Shown here in pieces: positions 10,734 through 18,629 of a stretch of 64,000 nt of DNA. Origin of the DNA: Pseudorhodoferax sp. Leaf267 (lineage in GTDB: Bacteria; Pseudomonadota; Gammaproteobacteria; Burkholderiales; Burkholderiaceae_C). The notes beneath the pieces are model-generated. The model was not told the DNA's origin. It saw nothing but the letters and a program-made list of their open reading frames with translations, and searched no databases. How positions within the stretch are numbered: position 1 is the stretch's first letter; every line of letters begins with the position of its first letter. Both the position numbers and the translations under genes were made by a program. Location: assembly GCF_001422405.1 (NCBI RefSeq), contig NZ_LMMV01000002.1, forward strand, positions 1 to 64,000, written 5' to 3'.

Positions 10734-11423
10734 ATGACGCTGGAACTGCTGGGGGCGTTGGGCAAGGGCTTCCTGTTCGCGTTCGTGACCGTGCTGCCCA
10801 TCCTGAACCCGGCCGCTGCGGCGCCGGTTTTCCTGAGCCTGACCGATGGCGCGTCCGAGCGCACGCGCGCATCGCTGGCCCGGCGCATTGCGCGCAACGT
10901 GGTCTGGCTCATGCTTGGCGCCATGTTGGTAGGCGTCTATGTGCTGGACTTTTTCGGCATCTCGCTGCCCATCGTGCGCGTGGGCGGCGGCCTGGTCGTC
11001 GCGGCCAGCGCCTGGCGGCTGCTGAGCACCTCCCAGACCACCAGCGACAGCCGGGCCCAGCTGGCCGAGGCCTACACACCCGAGATGGCCAGGCGCCAGG
11101 CCTTCTACCCGCTGACCTTCCCGATCACGTCGGGGCCGGGGTCGATCACGGCGGCGATCACGGTGGGCGTGTCGCTGGCCGACCCGAGGCTGTCGCTCGC
11201 GCTGGCGCGCACTGGCGGTGCCGTGCTGGCGCTGCTGGCCGTGGGCGTGCTGGTCTACCTGGCCTACCGCTACGCCGAGAAGCTGCTCAAGCCCCTGGGC
11301 GAGGCCGGCATGATCATCTTCCTGCGGCTGTCGGCCTTCATCCTGCTGTGCCTGGGCGTGCAGATCGTCTGGAATGGCTTCCACGAGCTGCTGGTGGCCG
11401 CGCTGCGCGAGGCCGCCGGCTAA
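10734..11423 (+). CDS. MarC-family (UPF0056) membrane protein, copy 1
   Basis: A 229-residue integral membrane protein of the MarC/UPF0056 family with six predicted membrane segments. Family landmarks are LPILNPAAAAPVFLSLT near the N-terminus, ARRQAFYPLTFP in the middle and LCLGVQIVWNG at the C-terminus. No molecular activity is established for the family; MarC was once wrongly linked to multiple antibiotic resistance. A paralogue (13201-13902), about 70-75% identical by eye, lies 1.8 kb downstream on the other side of a BCCT transporter, which suggests a local duplication. Confidence 0.9.
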   Translation: MTLELLGALGKGFLFAFVTVLPILNPAAAAPVFLSLTDGASERTRASLARRIARNVVWLMLGAMLVGVYVLDFFGISLPIVRVGGGLVVAASAWRLLSTSQTTSDSRAQLAEAYTPEMARRQAFYPLTFPITSGPGSITAAITVGVSLADPRLSLALARTGGAVLALLAVGVLVYLAYRYAEKLLKPLGEAGMIIFLRLSAFILLCLGVQIVWNGFHELLVAALREAAG

Positions 11424-11662
11424 AATCCGCGCCCCCTGGCGAACGACCTGGCATGCGCGGCCGATGCGGCATGTCTGCGTTGCGGTCCGCCGGCCCTTGC
11501 TGACAGCCGCTGCGCTCGCGCCGCCGGTCTCTGACACATCGGGCCCGCACCGCCGCCGTCCTTCACTGACATCTCGCCGGCACGCGGGTGCCGATGCCAT
11601 GCCGCATCGCACTGCCCACTGCTGCCTTCGCGGCGGTGGCGCCGGCCCACGAGGAAGCGCGC

Positions 11663-13204
11663 ATGCAGCTCATCGTCTCGGCCGGCTCCATCCTGGCCAT
11701 CGTCCTGTGGGGCATCTTCGCGCCCGGCCACCTGGGCGCCGTGTTCGACGGCGCGCTGGCGCTCATCACGCGCAACTTCGGCTGGCTCTACCTGTGGGTG
11801 GTGCTGGGCCTGGTGGTGCTGGCGCTGGTGCTGGCCATGAGCCGCTATGGCGACCTGAAGCTGGGCGCAGAGGACGAGGAGCCCGAGTTCTCCATGGGCA
11901 CCTGGTTCGCCATGCTGTTCGCCGCCGGCATGGGCATCGGCCTGGTGTTCTGGGGCGTGGCCGAGCCGATTTCGCACTACGGCACGCCGCCGCCCGGCAT
12001 CGCGCCCAACACGCCCGAGGCGGCCGGCGCGGCCATGCGCTACAGCTTCTTCCACTGGGGCATGCACCCCTGGGCGGTCTACAGCATCGTGGCGCTGACG
12101 ATCGCGTTCTTCCAGTTCCGTCGCGGTGGCTCGGCGCTGGTCAGCACGGCGGTGGAGGCGCTGCCCTGGGCGCCGGTGCGCAAGCTGGGGCCGGTGGTCA
12201 ACGTGCTGGCCGTGATCGCCACGGCCTTTGGCGTGGCGGCCTCGCTGGGCATGGGGGCGCTGCAGATCAACAGCGGCCTGCACGCGCTGCTGGGCGTGCC
12301 GATCAGCGAGTTCTCGCAGGTGGCCATCATCGTGGTGACCACCGTGCTGTTCCTGGGCTCGGCGCTGAGCGGCATCGGACGCGGCATCAAGTGGCTGTCG
12401 AACATCAATATCGGGCTGGCCGCGCTGCTGACGCTGGCCGTGTTCTTGCTCGGCCCCACGGTGGCCATCATCGACACGCTGACGACCACGCTGGGCAGCT
12501 ACGTGAGCGAGTTCGTGCGCATGAGCTTGCGCATGACCCCGTTCCGCGACAGCAACTGGGTGGGCGGCTGGACCATCTTCTACTGGGCCTGGTGGGTGTC
12601 CTGGTCGCCCTTCGTGGGCCTGTTCATCGCGCGCGTCTCGCGCGGGCGCACGGTGCGCGAGTTCGTGCTGGGCACGGTGCTGGCACCCAGCCTGGCGGCC
12701 TTCGTCTGGTTCTCGGTGTTCGGCGGCACGGCGCTGACCATGGAGATCATGCAGGGCGTGCCGATCGCGGACGCCGTGGCGGCCGATATCTCGACCGCGC
12801 TGTTCGCGATGTTCGACGCGCTACCGGGCGGCATGCTGATGTCCGGCGTGGCCACGGTGCTGGTGATGCTGTTCTTCGTGACCTCGGGCGACTCGGCCGT
12901 GCTGGTGCTGGGCACCATGAGCACGGGCGGCCAGGCCGACCCCAGCGCACGTGTGAAGATCGCCTGGGGCCTCTTGATCTCGGGCATCGCCATCAGCCTT
13001 CTGTTGGCTGGTGGCCTGAAGGCGGTGCAGACCGCCACCATCGTGTTCGCGCTGCCGTTCACGGTGGTCATCGTGCTGATGGCCGTGGCGCTGTGGCGCG
13101 GGCTGCGCGAGGATTACGAGGACGAGCAGCGGCGCGAGCGGGCCCTGCGCCGGCGCATGCGCGAGATCGTCGACCACCCGCCGGCGCCGGGCCGAGCACC
13201 ATGA
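11663..13204 (+). CDS. BCCT-family betaine/carnitine/choline-type transporter
   Basis: A 513-residue transporter with 12 predicted membrane helices. The BCCT signatures are present: MGIGLVFWGVAEPISHY in helix 3 and the tryptophan-rich TM8 segment (WTIFYWAWWVSWSPFVG), followed by ARVSRGRTVREF. These transporters import quaternary ammonium compounds such as glycine betaine, choline or carnitine, by Na+ or H+ symport or substrate exchange. The substrate is not predictable here. The start at ATG 11663 (MQLIVSAGS) has GGAAGCG upstream; an upstream ATG at 11588 would add an unlikely leader. The stop overlaps the start of the second MarC gene (ATGA). The C-terminus is charged and cytoplasmic. Confidence 0.92.
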   Translation: MQLIVSAGSILAIVLWGIFAPGHLGAVFDGALALITRNFGWLYLWVVLGLVVLALVLAMSRYGDLKLGAEDEEPEFSMGTWFAMLFAAGMGIGLVFWGVAEPISHYGTPPPGIAPNTPEAAGAAMRYSFFHWGMHPWAVYSIVALTIAFFQFRRGGSALVSTAVEALPWAPVRKLGPVVNVLAVIATAFGVAASLGMGALQINSGLHALLGVPISEFSQVAIIVVTTVLFLGSALSGIGRGIKWLSNINIGLAALLTLAVFLLGPTVAIIDTLTTTLGSYVSEFVRMSLRMTPFRDSNWVGGWTIFYWAWWVSWSPFVGLFIARVSRGRTVREFVLGTVLAPSLAAFVWFSVFGGTALTMEIMQGVPIADAVAADISTALFAMFDALPGGMLMSGVATVLVMLFFVTSGDSAVLVLGTMSTGGQADPSARVKIAWGLLISGIAISLLLAGGLKAVQTATIVFALPFTVVIVLMAVALWRGLREDYEDEQRRERALRRRMREIVDHPPAPGRAP

Positions 13205-13902
13205 CGCTCGAACTGCTGGGGGCCTTCGGCAAGAGCTTTCTCTTCGTGTTCGCCGCGCTGCTGCCCATCCTGAACCCGGCCGCCACCGCGCCCATCTTCC
13301 TGGGCCTGACGGAGGGCGCCGCGCCGCCCACGCGCGCGCTGCTGGCGCGGCGCATCGCGCGCAACATGTTCTGGCTGCTGCTGGGCGCCATGCTGGTCGG
13401 CTCGTACGTGCTGGATTTCTTCGGCATCTCGCTGCCCATCGTGCGCGTGGGCGGCGGCATGATCGTGGCGGCCACTGCCTGGCGGCTGCTGACGGCCACG
13501 CACGCCACGGTGGACAGCCGCACCGAGCTTGCCGAAAGCTTCACGCCCGACATGGCGCGGCGCCAGGCGTTCTATCCGCTGACCTTCCCGGTGAGCTGCG
13601 GGCCGGGCTCCATCGCCGCGGCCATCACGGTGGGTGTGTCGCTGGCCGATGCGCGGCTGTCGCTGTCGCTGGCGCGCATGGGCGGCGGTGTGCTGGCCCT
13701 GCTGGCCATCGGCGCGCTGCTGTACCTGGCGTTCCGCTATGCGCAGCAGTTGCTCAAGCCGCTGGGCGAGGCCGGCACGGTGATCTTCCTGCGCCTGACC
13801 GCTTTCATCCTGCTGTGCCTGGGTGTGCAGATCGTGTGGGATGGCATCTACGAGCTGGGCGTGGGCCTGCTGCGCGACGGGCTGCTGCCGGTGAACGCGT
13901 AG
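13201..13902 (+). CDS. MarC-family (UPF0056) membrane protein, copy 2
   Basis: A 233-residue paralogue of the protein at 10734-11423, with the same MTLELLGA start, LPILNPAATAP motif and MARRQAFYPLTFPVSCGPGS core. It is translationally coupled to the BCCT gene by an ATGA overlap. The two MarC copies flanking one transporter suggest a duplication, or insertion of the BCCT gene between duplicates. The coupling makes a functional link with the transporter plausible but unproven. Confidence 0.9.
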   Translation: MTLELLGAFGKSFLFVFAALLPILNPAATAPIFLGLTEGAAPPTRALLARRIARNMFWLLLGAMLVGSYVLDFFGISLPIVRVGGGMIVAATAWRLLTATHATVDSRTELAESFTPDMARRQAFYPLTFPVSCGPGSIAAAITVGVSLADARLSLSLARMGGGVLALLAIGALLYLAFRYAQQLLKPLGEAGTVIFLRLTAFILLCLGVQIVWDGIYELGVGLLRDGLLPVNA

Positions 13903-14008
13903 GCGACAGCGGGTTGGGAGGCAGGGCACCCGGGCAAGAGGGTGGCCTGGAAGTGGCGGGCCGGCAGATCGGCCGTTGAGCGCCGCATGTGTCGACATTG
14001 AAGATTGC

Positions 14009-14033
14009 AATTCTTCCATGGTGTGGAAGAATT
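14009..14033. promoter_or_regulatory. Perfect 10-bp inverted repeat in front of the DUF4143 ATPase gene
   Basis: Arms AATTCTTCCA (14009-14018) and TGGAAGAATT (14024-14033) are separated by five bases. The right arm ends six bases before the ATG at 14040. It lies in an AT-rich pocket of otherwise GC-rich DNA. It could be a dimeric repressor operator or an mRNA hairpin covering the ribosome-binding region (ACAGGGA). Confidence 0.6.
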
Positions 14034-14039
14034 ACAGGG

Positions 14040-15239
14040 ATGAATGCATTCCCTCGCCAGATCGCCAATGGGCTGCAGCAGTACTTGCAGGAGTTTCCGG
14101 CCGTCGCGATCCTCGGGCCGCGTCAGGTGGGAAAAACGACGCTGGCCCTGGAACTGGTGCAACGGACGGACCCAGGCACTCCAACGCTGTATCTGGATCT
14201 GGAGTCTCCATCGGATCTCGCGCGCCTGAGCGACCCCGAGGTGTTTTTCGCCGCCCATGCCGATCATCTGCTGGTGCTGGACGAGGTGCAGCGCGTGCCG
14301 GGCCTGTTCATGGTGCTGCGCGGGATCATCGACCGGCAGCGGCGCGCCGGGGCCGGCCATGGGCGCTTCCTGTTGCTGGGTTCGGCCAGCATCGATCTGC
14401 TCGCGCAGAGCGCCGAAAGCCTGGCCGGGCGGCTGGCCTATGTGGAACTCGCGCCTTTCGTCGTGACCGAACTGCCGACCGAGCAGGCTGCCACGCCGGG
14501 GGCGTTGTGGCTGCGCGGCGGCTTTCCACAGTCCTATCTGGCGCGCAGCGACGCGGCCAGCCTGCGCTGGCGCCAGCAGTTCATCACGACCTACCTGGAG
14601 CGCGACATCCCACAACTCGGGCCGCGCATTCCGGCCCTGACGCTGCGCCGGTTCTGGACCATGCTGGCGCACGAGCAGGCCCAGATGCTGAACGCGGCAC
14701 GGCTGGCCGCATCGCTGGCCGTCAGCGGTCAGACCATCGCGCGTTATCTCGACCTGCTGTGCGACCTGTTGCTGGTGCGCCAGTTGCCGCCGTGGGCACG
14801 CCAATCGAGCAAGCGCCTGGTCAAGGCGCCCAAGGTCTATGTGCGAGACAGTGGCCTCGTGCACGCGCTGCTGGGGCTGGAAACGGCGGATGCGCTGCTG
14901 TCCCATCCGGTGGTCGGCGGCAGTTGGGAGGGCTGGATCATCGAGAACCTGTTGGCCTGCGCGCCACTCGGAACGGAGGCCAGCTACTACCGTACAGCCG
15001 TGGGCGCCGAGATCGACCTCGTCCTTGAGCTGCCCGGCGGCGGTGTGTGGGCGCTGGAGATCAAGCGATCAAGCGCGCCGTCGGTCAGCAAGGGGTTTCA
15101 TCTCGCCTGCGACGACATCCAGCCGAGCAGGCGGCTCGTCGTCAGCAGCGCGAACGCGCGTTTTCCGATGGCTGGCGGTATCGAACACCTGCCACTGGTC
15201 GAACTGATGCAGGACTTGCTGGCCCTGCATGCAGCCTGA
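14040..15239 (+). CDS. AAA+ ATP-binding protein with C-terminal DUF4143
   Basis: A 399-residue protein of the AAA_14/DUF4143 family. The N-terminal ATPase domain has Walker A GPRQVGKTT and Walker B LLVLDEVQRVP. The C-terminal DUF4143 region includes YVRDSGLVHALLGL and the nuclease-like GAEIDLVLELPG...WALEIKRS, a PD-(D/E)xK-type D-(x)n-ExK pattern. These proteins are common in accessory regions of bacteria and archaea; their biological role is not established. The start at 14040 places the Walker A motif near residue 25, as usual. A strong palindrome sits directly upstream. No partner gene is coupled to it. Confidence 0.85.
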   Translation: MNAFPRQIANGLQQYLQEFPAVAILGPRQVGKTTLALELVQRTDPGTPTLYLDLESPSDLARLSDPEVFFAAHADHLLVLDEVQRVPGLFMVLRGIIDRQRRAGAGHGRFLLLGSASIDLLAQSAESLAGRLAYVELAPFVVTELPTEQAATPGALWLRGGFPQSYLARSDAASLRWRQQFITTYLERDIPQLGPRIPALTLRRFWTMLAHEQAQMLNAARLAASLAVSGQTIARYLDLLCDLLLVRQLPPWARQSSKRLVKAPKVYVRDSGLVHALLGLETADALLSHPVVGGSWEGWIIENLLACAPLGTEASYYRTAVGAEIDLVLELPGGGVWALEIKRSSAPSVSKGFHLACDDIQPSRRLVVSSANARFPMAGGIEHLPLVELMQDLLALHAA

Positions 15240-15240
15240 G

Positions 15241-16302
15241 TCAACCGTCCACCGGGGCCGCCGGTGTCGCGAGCAGCAACTGGTAGAAGCCCAGGTCCAG
15301 CCATCGGTTGAACTTGAACCCAGCCTGCTGGATCGTGCCCGCATGGGTGAAGCCCAGCTTCTCGTGCAACTGGATGCTGCCTGTGTTGGCCATGTCGATG
15401 CCGCCGACCATGAGGTGGTACTGATGGTCCACGGCGGCGGCGATGAGGCGCTGCATCAGTGCGCGGCCCAGGCCGTGCCCTCGGTGGTCCTTGTGGATGT
15501 AGACGGAATGTTCGACCGAGTATTTGTACGCGGGCCAGGCGCGAAAGGTTTCAAAGCTCGCGAAGCCCAGCAGCTTGCCGCTGCCATCGACTGCGCCGAT
15601 CACCGGGAAACGATGGGTCTCCTTGGTCTTGAACCAACCGGCCATGCTGTCGATGGTGCGTGGCTTGTAGTCGTAGAGCGCCGTCGAGTTCTCGATGGCT
15701 TCGTTGAAGATGTCCAGGATTTGCGCTGCGTGGGCTGCACGGGTGCAGGCGACGAACTGGACGGACGCTTCATCCAATTGCGACGCACGTGGCTCGAGTG
15801 CCTTGCAGTACATGCGTGTGCCGCAAGGCGCGCCATCTGGCATGAGCGCATAGCCGGGGATGTAGCCGCATTCCTGCCAGCCGCCGCGCGCATACAGGCG
15901 TTCGGCTTCCGGACTGGCGGTGTCAAGCACCAGCAGTCGCTTGCCTGCTGCATAGGCGGCATCCTCAGCGGCCTCGAGTAACGCAACGCCGACTCCACAG
16001 CGGCGTCCGCGTCGGTGCACCAGCATCTTGGCAAGGTCGCCTCGGTGGGGCTGGTTCTCAGGCTGGTCCAGGACGACCTGGACCGTGCCGACGATGCCCG
16101 CTGCGTCTTCGGCGACGAGCAGGATGCGCTCATGTCGCTCCACGCCCTCGGCCACGCCATGCCAGAACCGGGCGGCCTTCTCGCGCGTCATCGGCCGCAT
16201 GAAGCTGACCGATGCGCCGCCTTCCACGCAGTCGATGAGCACGTCCATGAGGCCATCGATGTCGGCCGGGGTGCAGTGGACGAGGGTACGGACGGTGGTC
16301 AT
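15241..16302 (-). CDS. Tandem double-GNAT N-acetyltransferase
   Basis: A 353-residue fusion of two GNAT acetyltransferase domains. Domain 1 (about 1-170) has an acetyl-CoA loop in HRRGRRCGVGVALLEAAE and the EAERLYARGGWQECG C-terminal strand. Domain 2 (about 180-345) resembles phosphinothricin/methionine-sulfoximine acetyltransferases (TALYDYKPRT, then VYIHKDHRGHGLGRALM and LHEKLGFTHAGT). Most relatives are single-domain proteins. It would acetylate small amines; substrates are unknown. It is the second gene of a two-gene operon with an Xre-cupin regulator (ATGA overlap), which suggests inducible detoxification or amino-compound use. Confidence 0.85.
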   Translation of the reverse strand: MTTVRTLVHCTPADIDGLMDVLIDCVEGGASVSFMRPMTREKAARFWHGVAEGVERHERILLVAEDAAGIVGTVQVVLDQPENQPHRGDLAKMLVHRRGRRCGVGVALLEAAEDAAYAAGKRLLVLDTASPEAERLYARGGWQECGYIPGYALMPDGAPCGTRMYCKALEPRASQLDEASVQFVACTRAAHAAQILDIFNEAIENSTALYDYKPRTIDSMAGWFKTKETHRFPVIGAVDGSGKLLGFASFETFRAWPAYKYSVEHSVYIHKDHRGHGLGRALMQRLIAAAVDHQYHLMVGGIDMANTGSIQLHEKLGFTHAGTIQQAGFKFNRWLDLGFYQLLLATPAAPVDG

Positions 16303-16913
16303 GCGGATCTCCGTGCGACTGGCGGCGAGAGGGTGACCAGGACCACGACATAGCGCGCCGGCTTGTCGGTGCGGTTGTGGTACGTGATGGTGGTGTCCAA
16401 CTGCATGGCCAGGCAGTCGCCCTTGGCGAGCTGGTGCACGGTGTCGCCGAGCGTGATCTCGATCCGGCCGTCCTGCACCCAGACCTGCTGGTGCACCACA
16501 TGGTCGCGGACGCCCGTCTCGAAGGCCACGCGGGCATGCGGTGGAAAAAGCACTTCGACGATCTGCAGCGGCGACGGGTAGCCGGGCGGCGAGATGTTCC
16601 AGCGCTGGTAGCCCGTCTCGGGATCCTTCCAGATGGCGCGGTCCACCTTGCGCGACACGGGACTGGCGTCGTCCCGCGAATGGTCGAACAGCCGCGCGAG
16701 CGGGACGCCAAGGGCGGTGGCGACCTTCTCCAGCACGACGGCGGTCGGGCTGGTTTCGCCGCGCTCGATGAGTGACAGCATGGAACGGCTCACGCCCGAC
16801 GCGGTGGCCAGCTCCTCCAACGAGAGCTTGCGGTCTGCGCGCCCACGGCGCACGGCGGCGGCGATGCGGGCATTGATGTCAAGCCCGGCACTGAGAGTAG
16901 ATTCATCCGTCAT
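16299..16913 (-). CDS. Xre-family transcriptional regulator with cupin sensor domain
   Basis: A 204-residue HTH_XRE protein (LSLEELATASGVSRSMLSLI, then RGETSPTAVVLEKVATALGV) followed by a C-terminal cupin_2 beta-barrel (VRDHVVHQQVWVQDGRIEI to the end). Such regulators sense small metabolites through the cupin. The ATG at 16913 is preferred; a TTG at 16931 would add six residues and cover the proposed operator. It is translationally coupled to the double-GNAT gene. It is divergent from parDE, with about 110 bases shared. Confidence 0.88.
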   Translation of the reverse strand: MTDESTLSAGLDINARIAAAVRRGRADRKLSLEELATASGVSRSMLSLIERGETSPTAVVLEKVATALGVPLARLFDHSRDDASPVSRKVDRAIWKDPETGYQRWNISPPGYPSPLQIVEVLFPPHARVAFETGVRDHVVHQQVWVQDGRIEITLGDTVHQLAKGDCLAMQLDTTITYHNRTDKPARYVVVLVTLSPPVARRSA

Positions 16914-16915
16914 AC

Positions 16916-16930
16916 TGGATAAATAATCCA
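16916..16930. promoter_or_regulatory. Inverted repeat TGGAT-AAATA-ATCCA, likely Xre operator
   Basis: A perfect 5-bp inverted repeat with an AT-only spacer lies immediately upstream of the Xre-cupin start codon at 16913. Its size and position fit an autoregulatory operator for an HTH_XRE dimer. The AT-rich core probably overlaps a -10 element. Confidence 0.5.
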
Positions 16931-16980
16931 ATATTCAGGAAAACATGTCAACCGAACCGGCCAGCGCATGCGGACTTAGA

Positions 16981-16997
16981 CTATCAATCATCGATAG
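16981..16997. promoter_or_regulatory. Inverted repeat CTATC-N7-GATAG upstream of parDE
   Basis: A short inverted repeat lies 25 bases before the parD start codon, with GGGAGGTGG as a strong ribosome-binding site between them. ParD-type antitoxins repress their own operon by binding such repeats, so this is a reasonable operator candidate. The arms are only 5 bp. Confidence 0.4.
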
Positions 16998-17021
16998 CTT
17001 CATTGGACGGGAGGTGGCGTC

Positions 17022-17282
17022 ATGCCCTCAAGCTATGTCATCGGCGATCACTTCGAGGCATTCGTCAAACAGCAGGTACAGCAAGGCCGCTATGCCAGTG
17101 CCAGCGAGGTGATTCGCGATGGGTTGCGCGTGCTGGAGGAACAGGAGCAGCTCCGCGTGGCCAAGCTCGAAGCGCTGCGTGCAGCGATCCAGCAGGGCAG
17201 CGACAGCGGGCCAGGGATTCCGGCCGAGGAGGTTTTCGCAGATGTCAGGGCGCGCATCCGCCAAGTCGTCAAGCGCACATGA
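17022..17282 (+). CDS. parD: Type II toxin-antitoxin antitoxin, ParD family
   Basis: An 86-residue protein with the N-terminal ribbon-helix-helix fold of ParD/CopG antitoxins (SYVIGDHFEAFVKQQVQQGR, then YASASEVIRDGLRVLEEQE). It has a flexible C-terminal tail that wraps the toxin. It neutralises the downstream ParE toxin and probably represses its own promoter. Its stop overlaps the toxin start (ATGA). Ribosome-binding site GGGAGGTGG precedes ATG 17022. Confidence 0.92.
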   Translation: MPSSYVIGDHFEAFVKQQVQQGRYASASEVIRDGLRVLEEQEQLRVAKLEALRAAIQQGSDSGPGIPAEEVFADVRARIRQVVKRT

Positions 17283-17575
17283 AGGTCAGGTTCGCCCCGG
17301 CTGCCCAGGCGGATCTGATCGAGATCGCCGCCTACATCGCACAGGACGACCCGACCCGTGCGCTGTCATTCGTGGATGAACTGGAGGCGCGGTGCTTCAA
17401 GCTGGGCCAGCACCCGAGCCTCGGCACGCGCCGGGACGATCTGGCCAGCGGGCTGCGCATGCTGCCGCATGGGCGGTACCTAGTCTTCTACCGCCAGCAG
17501 CCTGACGCATTGCGCATCGAGCGTGTCATGCACAGTGAACGCGACATCGATGGCGAGCACTTCGAGGATCGATGA
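17279..17575 (+). CDS. parE: Type II toxin-antitoxin toxin, RelE/ParE family
   Basis: A 98-residue ParE-like toxin. Landmarks are MKVRFAPAAQADLIEIAAYI, the central DELEARCFKLGQHPSLGTRR and the C-terminal strand GRYLVFYRQQPDALRIERVM. ParE toxins of the ParDE systems inhibit DNA gyrase; RelE relatives cut mRNA, but RelE catalytic residues are not obvious. The start at 17279 overlaps the parD stop. The gene ends ten bases before the convergent SMP-30 gene. Confidence 0.92.
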   Translation: MKVRFAPAAQADLIEIAAYIAQDDPTRALSFVDELEARCFKLGQHPSLGTRRDDLASGLRMLPHGRYLVFYRQQPDALRIERVMHSERDIDGEHFEDR

Positions 17576-17585
17576 GCCGAGCGCT

Positions 17586-18524
<939 letters not shown>

Positions 18525-18629
18525 GGTCGGATCTACGGGGGAAAGGGCTCCGCAGTATGCCCGCCGCGCCAGGGCCTTTGGTGTGCACAGCCCCCGCCGG
18601 GATAATCCGCCACTGCTTCGGAGCCGGCC

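Noticed and set aside
11424-11662. Extra N-terminal codons of the BCCT gene from ATG 11588
   Set aside because: The leader has no family match and the ATG at 11663 gives the normal N-terminus.
14040-17575. Possible defence island (DUF4143 ATPase, GNAT, Xre regulator, parDE)
   Set aside because: Apart from parDE, no gene has a clear defence signature, and the set is interrupted by ordinary metabolic genes. Kept as separate observations.
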